Of a stretch of DNA of 64,000 nt, positions 12,573-21,300 are shown piece after piece (the stretch's first letter is position 1; every line of letters begins with the position of its first letter). A program made the translations under genes and the position numbers. This DNA comes from Musa acuminata AAA Group (lineage: Eukaryota; Streptophyta; Magnoliopsida; Zingiberales; Musaceae): assembly GCF_036884655.1 (NCBI RefSeq), contig NC_088327.1:17011001-17075000 (forward strand). Direction: 5' to 3'. The notes under the pieces are model-generated. The model worked only from the letters and a program-made list of their open reading frames with translations, did no database searches and was not told the DNA's origin.

Positions 12573-14576
12573 TTACCTTCGGATGAAACTCTTTCCACTG
12601 CTACATCTCCTCGGGTTACGATCTCTTTGATAAGTTGGAACCTCCTCAGAACACTTCTGATGAGACCCGGGTTCCCTTATTTGAGTAATCGCCCCGTTGT
12701 TATCGCAATATAAGGAGATCGGCTCCTCGCTACCCAGCACGACTCCTAAATCTGTAATGAACTTGTTCACCCAGACTCCCTCCTTTGCTGCATTTGATGC
12801 AGCAATGTACTCCGCCTCTGTGGTCGAGTCAGTAGTAGTTTCTTGCTTGGAACTCTTCCAGCACACTGCTCCTCCATTCAAAGTGTACACATACCCTGAA
12901 TTCGACTTGCTATCATCGACATCAGACTGAAAACTTGAGTCAGTGTAGCCTTCAACCTTAAGGCTATTACCTCCATATACTAGTAAAAGATCCTTAGTCC
13001 TTCTCAAGTACTTAAGGATATACTTTACTACTTTCCAGTGCTCCAAGCCTGGATCCGCCTGATACCTACTCGTGACACTCAGAGCATGCGCTATATCAGG
13101 CCTAGTACATAGCATGACATACATGATAGACCATACTGCTAAGGCATAAGGTATCATATCCATGTTCGCCCTTTCTTTTGGAGTCTTTGGGGACATACTC
13201 GTAGAAAGCGATATCCCATGTCTCATCGGTACGAGACCTCTCTTGGAATTTTTCATGCCAAACCTTTTGACAATGGTTTCTATGTAACAGGACTGGGACA
13301 AGCCAAGCATCCTCTTGGATCTATCTCTATAGATTCTAATCCCCAAGATATAGGATGCTTCCCCTAAGTCCTTCATGGAAAAGTGTCTAGATAACCAAGC
13401 CTTTACTGTGGATAGCATTCCTACGTCGTTCCCAATGATGAGGATGTCATCCACATATAACACCAAAAAGATGATAGCGCTCCCACTTACCTTCCTGTAC
13501 ACACAAGGCTCATATTCGTTCTTAACGAAGTCATAAGATCTAATTACCTCATCAAATCTTATGTTCCAACTTCGGGAAGCTTGCTTTAGTCCATAAATGG
13601 ATCTAAGCAACCTACACACCTTATCTGGGCAGTTCTTGGACACGAATCCCTCAAGTTGCATCATATACACCTCCTCCTCGAGGTTTCCATTGAGGAATGC
13701 GGTTTTCACATCCATCTGCCAGATCTCATAATCATAGTGTGCTGCAATACCCAATAGAATTCTGATGGATTTTAGCATTGCTACGGGTGAGAATGTTTCG
13801 TCGTAGTCAACACCTTGCCTTTGACGATACTCCTTAGCCACTAGCCTTGCTTTATAGGTCTCTACCTTTCCATCTACTCCGATCTTTTTCTTAAAGATCC
13901 ACTTGCAACCGATGGGTACAATACCTTCGGGCGCATCAACTAGGTTCCAAACCTTATTGGAGTACATAGAATCCATCTCAGAATTCATGGCTTCTTGCCA
14001 CTTCCCAGAGTCTATACTCATAATAGCCTCCTCGTAGGTCTGAGGATCAATATCCTCAACATCCTCTCCTCTAATATGTCCCACATATCTCTCAGGAGGA
14101 TGTGATACTCTATCAGACCTGCGTAAAGTTGAAACTTGTGTATTATGTACCTGAACAGACTCGGGCTGTAGAGTGGTGCTTGAGCTTGGTTCTCCAACCT
14201 CGCTCAGCTCTATCATTCTCCCACTGTCTCCGCCAAGAATGTGTTCCTTCTCAAGGAACACTGCTCTCTTAGCTACAAAGACCTTTTGGTTCTCGAGATG
14301 ATAGAAATAATACCCACAAGTTTCCTTGGGGTATCCCACAAATTTGCATCGCTCTGTCCTCGATTCTAACTTATCGGGGTTGTGTCTTTTAACGTGGGCA
14401 GGGCAGCCCCAAATCTTAACAACCTTAAGATCATGCTTCTTCCCTTTCCATATCTCATATGGTGTAGACACTACCAACTTAGTTGGAACTCTGTTCAGAA
14501 GGTAAGCTGCAGTTTTTAGGGCATATCCCCAGAATGAGATGGGTAGGTCAGCGAAACTTATCATGGACTGTACCAT
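12573..14576 (-). CDS. Copia pol: integrase C-terminus, reverse transcriptase, RNase H (667 codons)
   Basis: Residues 1-100 are the integrase C-terminal region (SFWGYALKTAAYLLNRVP, then WGCPAHVKRH). Residues about 205-445 are RVT_2: CKWIFKKK, YKARLVAKEY, YDETFSPVA, QMDVKTAFLNG, SIYGLKQASRSW, and the catalytic YVDDILIIGND. Residues about 525-650 are RNase H (VEGYTDSSF, STTEAEYIAAS, LYCDNNGA). The reaction is reverse transcription of element RNA and removal of the RNA strand, inside virus-like particles in the cytoplasm. The frame starts mid-integrase because the upstream part is shifted, so the polyprotein is not continuous. The RT active-site aspartates are intact. Confidence 0.88.
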   Translation of the reverse strand: MVQSMISFADLPISFWGYALKTAAYLLNRVPTKLVVSTPYEIWKGKKHDLKVVKIWGCPAHVKRHNPDKLESRTERCKFVGYPKETCGYYFYHLENQKVFVAKRAVFLEKEHILGGDSGRMIELSEVGEPSSSTTLQPESVQVHNTQVSTLRRSDRVSHPPERYVGHIRGEDVEDIDPQTYEEAIMSIDSGKWQEAMNSEMDSMYSNKVWNLVDAPEGIVPIGCKWIFKKKIGVDGKVETYKARLVAKEYRQRQGVDYDETFSPVAMLKSIRILLGIAAHYDYEIWQMDVKTAFLNGNLEEEVYMMQLEGFVSKNCPDKVCRLLRSIYGLKQASRSWNIRFDEVIRSYDFVKNEYEPCVYRKVSGSAIIFLVLYVDDILIIGNDVGMLSTVKAWLSRHFSMKDLGEASYILGIRIYRDRSKRMLGLSQSCYIETIVKRFGMKNSKRGLVPMRHGISLSTSMSPKTPKERANMDMIPYALAVWSIMYVMLCTRPDIAHALSVTSRYQADPGLEHWKVVKYILKYLRRTKDLLLVYGGNSLKVEGYTDSSFQSDVDDSKSNSGYVYTLNGGAVCWKSSKQETTTDSTTEAEYIAASNAAKEGVWVNKFITDLGVVLGSEEPISLYCDNNGAITQIREPGSHQKCSEEVPTYQRDRNPRRCSSGKSFIRR

Positions 14577-14681
14577 ATCTAATAGCGTACGATTTCTCCT
14601 TCCAGAGACACCATTGAGCTGAGGTGTATAAGGAGGTGTCCATTGGGATAATATCTCGTGGTCTTTGAGGAACTGAGTAAA

Positions 14682-15128
14682 CTATGTACTTAAGTACTCA
14701 CCTCCTCGATCTGATCGAAGAGTTTTGATACTCTTTCCAGTCTGGTTCTCCACCTCATTCTTATACTCTCTAAATTTCTCAAAGGCCTCGGACTTGTACT
14801 TCATTAAGTACACATATCCATACCTTGAGAAATCACTAGTAAAGGTAATGAAGTAGGAGTAACCACCAATGGCATGAGTTAACATGGGTCCACATACATC
14901 ACTATGTATGAGTTCCATTAGCTCAGTGGCTCTCTCTCCAGTTCCACTAAATGGAGAGTTGGTCAGTTTTCCACGAAGGCAAGGCTCGCAAGTTGCATAC
15001 GACACATAGTCGAATGGATCTAGATATCCATCATTTAGCAACTTTTGAATCATTCCCTCATAGATATGACCTAGCCTACAATGCCATAGGTATGCACTGT
15101 TCACCTCATCTCGTTTCCTCTTAGACAC
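14682..15128 (-). pseudogene. Copia integrase N-terminal and core part
   Basis: The zinc-binding part is visible (WHCRLGH, then CEPCLRGK), followed by the catalytic core motifs ELIHSDVCGPM and TFTSDFSRYGYVY and by LRSDRGGEY. A stop separates it from the downstream pol frame, so it belongs to the same protein but is broken off. Confidence 0.85.
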
Positions 15129-15174
15129 TTACATTCATGATATGTGGAGTAGTGTCTTGCATAAACAAACCTTT

Positions 15175-15332
15175 ATGCAATATTCCTCTCGTCAATCTCC
15201 CCTCGGCTTTGCTAGAATTTACAATAAATTGTAGATGTGATAAGCAATACTGGTATCCAATACCAATGCACTATCACAAAAATCTGACAATTGGAGATTG
15301 ATCATGAATGTACCTAAAGCTTCTCCAAGCTT
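15175..15332 (-). pseudogene. Aspartic protease remnant of the nested Copia element
   Basis: On the minus strand a ...LVLDTSIAYHI segment sits where the retropepsin LDTGSASHI-type active site belongs, between the gag zinc knuckle and the integrase. The Gly-Ser after DT is altered and stops follow, so protease activity is unlikely. Confidence 0.6.
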
Positions 15333-15623
15333 CTATTTTGCCCTCTCTGCAAGGTACTCTTTGCAGTTCCTCTTCCAATGCCCATCTTTATCACAGTGGA
15401 AGCACTGGCCTTTGTCCTTTGCTGGGTCTTTCTTAGCAACCTTTGCTTTACCTGGTTTGCCCTTGCCCTTTCCCTTCTTAAGGGACCTTTCTACTTTCCT
15501 TTTCTTTCTGGTCACACCAGTGTAGAGAACTGGCTTCTCTTTCTTAATAGTACTCTCTACCTCCCTCAACATATTGAGGAGCTCTGGGAGAGTCACCTCA
15601 AGCTTGTTCATATTAAAATTCAT
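15333..15623 (-). pseudogene. Gag C-terminal part with zinc knuckle (nested Copia)
   Basis: A 96-codon frame: basic Lys/Gly-rich linker, then [14 protein letters not shown] (CX2CX4HX4C), then EYLAERAK. It overlaps the end of the upstream gag frame by 11 nt in another frame, so a small frameshift split gag. It would bind the genomic RNA. Confidence 0.85.
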
Positions 15624-16134
15624 TATGAACTGTGAAAAAGGAATCTAGTAGGGACTGAAGCACAATGTCCACACACAAGTTATCCTCTAGGACCATTCTT
15701 AGACCTGTGAGTTTCTTTATCCACTCAATCATTTTTAGGACATGGTTCTGAACCGGTGTCCCCTCAGTCATCCTAGTGCGGAAGAGGCTCTTGGATATCT
15801 CATATCGCTTAGTCCTTCCTTGTTCCTCAAACAATTTACGGACATGTAGGAGAATGGATCTGGCATACATCTTTTCATGTTGTCTCTGTAACCCAGGAGT
15901 CATAGAGCCCAACATATAGCACTGAGCAAGAGTGGAGTCATCAATGTACTTCACGTAGCGAGCGATCTCATCCTCGCTTGCCCCTTCTTCGGGCGTAGGC
16001 ATCACTGTATCAAGGACGTACACGATTTTCTCCGCTGTGAGAACAATTCTCAAGTTACGGAGCCAATCCGTATAATTTGGACCAGTGAGGCGGTTGACAT
16101 CAAGTATGCCATGTAAGGGATTTGAAAGTAACAT
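15613..16134 (-). CDS. Gag capsid part of the nested Copia element
   Basis: I take the start at the ATG at 16134 ([13 protein letters not shown]); an upstream in-frame ATG at 16191 would add 19 hydrophobic, leader-like residues. The sequence [18 protein letters not shown], then the QCYMLGSM and LFRTRMTEG region, is the UBN2-type capsid domain of plant Copia Gag. The frame ends after FFTVHNEF, where the downstream zinc-knuckle frame takes over by a shift. It follows a 1.8-kb structured leader. Confidence 0.82.
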   Translation of the reverse strand: MLLSNPLHGILDVNRLTGPNYTDWLRNLRIVLTAEKIVYVLDTVMPTPEEGASEDEIARYVKYIDDSTLAQCYMLGSMTPGLQRQHEKMYARSILLHVRKLFEEQGRTKRYEISKSLFRTRMTEGTPVQNHVLKMIEWIKKLTGLRMVLEDNLCVDIVLQSLLDSFFTVHNEF

Positions 16135-16273
16135 TTTCTGAAAATAAAGATGCAGCAGAAATGAATAACATGCAGATTTTACAAGAAACAAACTATCAAG
16201 ATATGGACTTCTATCTTAATATGCTCCCACTATTTTGCTAACGAGTCACGCGACACCCTCAGCACGTGAAACG

Positions 16274-16636
16274 GAAGTCTCCGACAGACTTCTAGTGGGG
16301 ATCAGGATCCAATCAACGTCTTAGTGTAACCTCGAGGGACTCGACCAATCACACTAAGCCTAAAAGGTAGGCAACTCTTGCCGATCACAACTCCTTGTGA
16401 TTCCCGTCCTGTTCGGCCTCCGAATCACCATGGTCTCGAGGGACTCGACTAACCATGATGCTCTGTTAAGTCAACACCTTCGTTACAAGATGAGTCTGAT
16501 TTGATGATATACCCTCGAGGGACTCGACCAAGCATACCATGCCCTCAGGTCACCGGTGATATCTCTATGTCGTAAGCAAGATAGCGAATCGCGATATAGG
16601 TGAGTCTCGAGGGACTCGACCAACTCAACCTACATC
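16274..16636 (-). other. Array of four co-varying hairpin modules in the Copia 5' leader
   Basis: Four modules at 16320-16358, 16426-16460, 16504-16540 and 16593-16636. In element (minus) RNA each has an invariant inner hairpin UCGAG-UCC-CUCGA, an internal loop (UGG or UAG opposite G), and an outer stem of 11, 9, 10 or 13 bp whose sequence differs in every module. Outer pairs include several G-U wobbles that would be A-C mismatches on the other strand. Extra short hairpins lie between and before the modules (16274-16292, 16370-16382, 16384-16401, 16412-16424). The array ends about 190 nt upstream of the gag ATG. The pairing is seen directly; a packaging, dimerisation or translation role is inference. 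Confidence 0.8.
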
Positions 16637-16640
16637 GGGA

Positions 16641-17935
16641 ATCGGTTCCTACTTATAACGATGGAAGGCCACGTGGGTCAATCTAATTGCCTCACGTTTA
16701 CTGACTTAATATTATCGAGAGATGTTTCTGTGATTTAGTCTCCTAATATGACATGTCACACATATACATATTTAATATATATCTACATCGTATGCAAATA
16801 TATATACATATCTAGTATGTGTAGAAGCAATCACACCAGATGATCATGAACCACAATCTAATATGATTAGGCCCGAGCCAGTAGGCCTAATCACTCACAT
16901 CAAGATCTATGTGTGCAACGGTGCATCTCCATGCCCTGTGATCGTCCATCTCGTCCTCGTCGGTTCCGTCGACATCTTGATGCACCTTCATGCATCGCGA
17001 TCATCCGTCTCGTGGGTCCCACTATCGCATCTACGCTCCCGTTACGCCTCCTCATGTGATTACAATAATCATAGGCATGCAGGCCCGACAATAAACGAGA
17101 AATATAATGGAGGCTCACAAACCTCAATAATAATAATCACAAGTACACACATCACACGGTCCATGATCATCCGTCCACACACCATACATCACATGTATAA
17201 ATAATCATCATCATGTAGGACTACTAGATAATAATAAAAAATAATAATCAACTAAACCTTTTAATTAATTAATATTTTGCTGAAATCAGGGACATGTAGG
17301 GAATTTCTCAATCCCTAAGGGTATTTTCATAATTTGGACAAAAGATAGAAATTGGAATTTCTCAAATTCACAGGGGCAAAACTATCTTTTTGCCCAAAAC
17401 CCTAATTCCCTCTTACTGCTGCCGCCGTCGCCACCCTGCTGGCGGCGGCCTGTGCGGCGGGGCGAGGGTGCTGCCCTCGCCTGTAAGCGGCACGCCCGTT
17501 GGCAGCGCTGCCGCTGCAGGTGGGCGCCGCCGCCTCCTCGGGCGGTTCTGCCGACGGGGCAACGCCCGTAGGCAGTGCTGTCCCGTCGGGCGGCCGCCCC
17601 TATAGGGGGGTTTCGCCCGCGGGAGCAGCGGTGGCAAGCGCCGCTGCCCTGCGACGCCTCACCCCACGGGAGAAGCGGCCGCAGGTGCCTCTGCCCGCGA
17701 GCTGCCAGCCCCGCCGGACGCAAGCCTGCTATAAACAGACCGTCGACCGGCTGCTGCAGACGCAGCCCCTGTGCTGCCCGCCTTCGGCTGCGTTGCACGC
17801 ACGTAGATCGAGGGTAGCAACTGTTTGCCCTTTCTCGCTTTTGCGTCAACGATTTTGACGTCAAAATTCTTCCTAAACACAACACACGCAGTTCAAAACC
17901 AATCATTCGCACGAACAATCTGGCTCTGATACCAC
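16641..17935 (-). other. Remaining 5' leader of the nested Copia element
   Basis: There is no supported ORF. It has AT-rich ATATATACATAT stretches at 16760-16815 and a very GC-rich block at about 17400-17830. Open frames in the GC-rich block exist on both strands and in several frames, as expected from GC-rich DNA without stops. Confidence 0.7.
17921..17934 (-). other. Primer-binding site, initiator tRNA-Met
   Basis: The minus strand reads TGGTATCAGAGCCA one base inside the right LTR. This is a perfect plant tRNA-Met(i) primer site and fixes the element's orientation. Confidence 0.92.
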
Positions 17936-19395
17936 TGTTGGGAAATCTTGGGGCGACATCACATGCGCAGCGGAAGAACAAGAAAACAAAATCCCCAATT
18001 CCTAAAGAGATGTTCGTCGTCGTGCAAAGATTGGTGCGCAAAATCCCCGAAACTTAAAACTGCGTATAGAGTAGATCATATTACATAGGGAGATCGTATA
18101 TCCCTGTTTCCTTGCAGATCCTTAGGAGAGGGTGAAGGAGGTCAAGCGTCCTCCTCTCTAGCGGTGATCCACACAGCAGGGTTGCGACGATGCTTCTCAA
18201 AACTCCAAGCCTGCTTTGAGGTGGAGAGGGAGAGGGCTTTGAATCTCTCCTATTTATAGAGGTCCCCTGTCAAACCCTAATGGGTCCTCCCCTAGTGGGT
18301 ATTGGATCTGCATCCAATAAGACAAGGGCTCCATCGGATATCTCATATCCGAACCTCTACTCAATCGCAATGCCTACCATATGTGTGTGACCCTCTAGGC
18401 CCAATATCGAGCTGGCTGTGAGTCATACTTGTTAGAACTCCTTCTAACTTAGTGAATTATTATCTCTGTAATAATTCACTTAACTCATCGACTATGGACG
18501 TACTAGGCCACTACGCCGTAGTCCCCAAACGATACAAGGGAATCCAATCTATTGGACTTGTCTGTCCTCAGTTACCGTGTACCTATAGTCCCTCATCCAT
18601 CTAATATCCCAGAGACCGTATATCGAGCATGGTGTTATCAGACCCATACGGTTTCTACTCGAGTCTCGCTCTAATCGGATTCTCCCGGAGAACTCTTTCT
18701 CTCTCAACCCGAATGACCCTGGCCAGGGATTTGTCTGAGCAAGAACACATGAGATATTCCTCTCATGACGACGAGAGTGGATGATCCTCTGTCGACACTC
18801 AATAGCCCTCGTAAGGTCGACTACCACTCCCAATGACCAACTGTACTAGATCTGGAATAGCCAAACCTATAAGTCTAGTATCAAAGAGTGGAGCACTCAT
18901 ACAGGACATCCTTGGTGTCTCAAGTCTAAGGACCAAATACACCACTAGGACTACGGAATCGCTGTCTGACAATAAGGCATCATCAACCATCCAACATTCC
19001 GTAAGCAGATCAATCAGTGAACTCATTCTCCAATGAGCACTTGTGCTGTATCCCTAGTGTCCCTACATGAGCAGCTATGAGACCAGCTGCATCCATTATA
19101 TGGACGAGTATACAGCACACCAGTCTGTCCGGTTATCACGATGTCCCTCTCGAGTAACCTATGACCGGGATTATTTAGGATATGTTTTTAAAGGTGAATC
19201 GATCTCATTATCGTGATCTCATCACGATCCGATTCCCATTGCACAAATCCAAGGACATCACAATATATATATATATGCATTTATGCAATAGTTATAAAGT
19301 GATATACGTAAAAATATAATAAGCAAAAAGATTCTGTATCAAGTCACACGTGCCATCACTCACGTGATTGGCTTGCTGGGCACCTATGACTAGCA
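17936..19395 (-). repeat. 5' LTR (right) of the nested Copia element
   Basis: 1460 bp. It aligns with 11174-12464. It contains a 199-bp segment (18928-19126) absent from the other LTR and bounded by the direct repeat AGTCT. Confidence 0.92.
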
Positions 19396-19400
19396 GACAC

Positions 19401-20090
19401 TGCCCCTGTCAAGAGGTGGTACCGCAACAATGTCAAGTGTCAGGCGATGGTACCACCCAATGTCAAGTGTCAGGCGGTGGTACCGCCCAGTAATGGCGGT
19501 GGTATCGCTAGGACCCCAGAAATATGGGATTAGACACTTTTTGGCTCTATTTTTGAAACCATTGGGGCCTATAAAATCCCTACTCTTTTCTACATGAAAG
19601 GGCACGAAAGCATTGAAATAATCTTGAGTTGTTGGGGTGTAAAAGTGTTGTAAACAAGTGCTAGAGTTCTCCTCCTCCCTTTCTAGGTTTTGATATCATT
19701 CAAGAGAGGTGTGAGACTTGTAAGGGTTCTCTCCTAAACTCGCGAAATGGAGAAAGCGTTATAAGAGGTGGTTGGTCTTCGCCTATTGAAGGAAGGTCTT
19801 TAGTAGACCCCGGTAATCTCGACGGAGGAGGAATCCGAAAGTGGATGTAGGTCACAAAGATCGAACCACTATAAATTCTGATTTACTTTTCAATTTGTGC
19901 AAGTTTCATTACTACAAGCTACATTATCTTCTTACTGCCTTCTCTACACTCACATACGCTTTTTAATCGAAATCATTATGAAAGTTTTTTGTCGGAATCA
20001 GTTTTAATCAAAACGTAGACTTTTAAAATCGTGAAAGTTTTTCGCTGCACTAATTCACCCCCTCTCTTAGTGCCGCTCTTGATCCTAACA
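19401..20090 (+). repeat. 3' LTR of the Sirevirus-like element, right part
   Basis: Continues the LTR interrupted at 11173. It matches 4090-4736, includes further GGTACC palindromes, and ends GATCCTAACA before the TSD TATAT. Confidence 0.9.
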
Positions 20091-20340
20091 TATATAAATC
20101 ATTTTAAGTGCATTAGATTTGAGTAAAAAATTATAAATTTTTTATTGGGTGATAGGGATAATCTTATCTCATTCCAACTCATCCGCCACGGAAGTAGACA
20201 CCTAAGCAGGACTTTGAGTCATCAGCTCCTCGACAATATCATGTCATAAGCGCGCCTTAATCTATCCCATATTAATGGCTGACGGCATGGTATTACCTTA
20301 GTAATCCATCCTACTAGACGAAGGATAAAATGATTATTCC

Positions 20341-21300
20341 TTACTCTTACCGAAGGGTTTTTTACAAGAAAACATAACTTTTTTTGACACGACTTTTATC
20401 TCCTTTGTTCTAATTTCTTTTGCTCTCTCCCTTTCTATTAATTATATATTTTACAATATCTATTGTTAATTATAGACAAAGTAGGTCATACTTAAATTTT
20501 AGCAAGTGATAGATGTTGGGCTGATAGCCCACGAGTTCAGCCCATAGTGAGCTTTAACATCCCATAGCCTATCTCCATTTTCACATAATCCTAGATCTAA
20601 TAAGGGGGGTAGAAAATAGGGAGAAAAAAACTACAGCAACGAGACAGAAAATTGTAGCAGCATCTTGATTCAAAAAAGAGAAGAAAAGGGTAGAAAAACA
20701 AGAGAAGAAAAGAGAAGAAGACAAGGATAACGCAGAAAGACTATTCTCAATTATCTAGGCATTGTTCTCATCTCAGGTTATATCAGATCTATAATATATT
20801 CTTGCTATGATTACTTGGGAAAAATTTTGATATTGTGTGATGTAATCCTTATATCCCAGTTATTCTCTTTAGATTGTTGCTTGGGTTTTGGACAAAATAC
20901 TGAGATTTGTATATTCATTATTCTTATAGTGGATTATCTCTAGTTTATCCCGTGATTTTTATCCTTCACGTTGGAGGGCTTTTTCATATAAATCTTGGTG
21001 TTCTATTTGATTGTGATTTCATTTAATTATGCTTCGTGTTATATGACTTGCTAGTATTTGTTCATATATAAAGTTTATTTCTCTTTATATTAGATTTGCT
21101 AATGACAACCTAAAACCTTACCAGCACATCATTTATTCAAAAGATGCACTACTTATTATTTTTTGAAATAAAAAAATTCTTTAAGTGAAATAAGATATTC
21201 TTATGTCATTTACAAGAAAAGTATAAGCGTGAAGGTTAGACTATCGATTGATATATAATACACAAGAACCAAGGTATTGGTTTGTTATGGTTAAGTATAT
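20341..21300. repeat. Right copy of the ~0.5-kb flanking repeat, with an insertion
   Basis: Collinear with 2955-3453 (see that entry). The collinearity is broken once, at 20509-21094, by an LTR-like insertion. Confidence 0.7.
20514..21089 (+). mobile_element. Probable solo LTR
   Basis: Starts TGTTGGGCTGATAGCCC. The interior has GGATTATCTCTAGTTTATCC and CACGTTGGAGGG, a text common in plant Copia LTR ends. Comparison with 3160-3190 shows it interrupts the flanking repeat. Flanks ATAGA (20509-20513) and TTAGA (21090-21094) may be a TSD with one mismatch. The right end lacks a clean CA, so that edge is approximate. Confidence 0.6.

Larger units (their letters stand above)
11174..19395 (-). mobile_element. 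Nested Ty1/Copia retrotransposon, minus orientation
   Basis: Both LTRs start TGTTGGGAAATC and end CTATGACTAGCA on the + strand. A perfect initiator-tRNA PBS lies beside the right LTR and the PPT beside the left LTR, so the element reads right to left. Flanks are GGCAC (11169-11173) and GACAC (19396-19400), a TSD with one mismatch. Order: leader 17.9-16.2 kb, gag, PR remnant, IN, RT, RH. The 667-codon IN-RT-RH frame is largely intact, so this copy is younger than its host element. The lineage within Copia (Tork-like is possible) is not resolved. Confidence 0.93.
3459..20090 (+). mobile_element. Sirevirus-like Ty1/Copia retrotransposon, decayed, interrupted by a nested Copia element
   Basis: The element is LTR - PBS - gag - PR - IN - RT - RH - noncoding tail - PPT - LTR on the + strand. 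The domain order IN before RT makes it Copia. Two gag zinc knuckles and the long AT-rich tail resemble Sireviruses (SIRE/Maximus). A 5-bp direct repeat TATAT flanks it at 3454-3458 and 20091-20095. The 5' LTR start has mutated from TG to AT, while the 3' LTR starts TGTTGAATC at 10550. Every coding domain contains stops or frameshifts, so the copy is dead. Without the 8.2-kb nested insert it would be about 8.4 kb. The TSD is AT-only and so weak evidence on its own, but it matches exactly at both LTR edges. Confidence 0.9.

Noticed and set aside
17382..18041. 219-codon minus-strand ORF as a gene
   Set aside because: It crosses the PBS and LTR of the nested Copia and its GC-rich leader. The Arg/Ala-rich composition follows from base composition.
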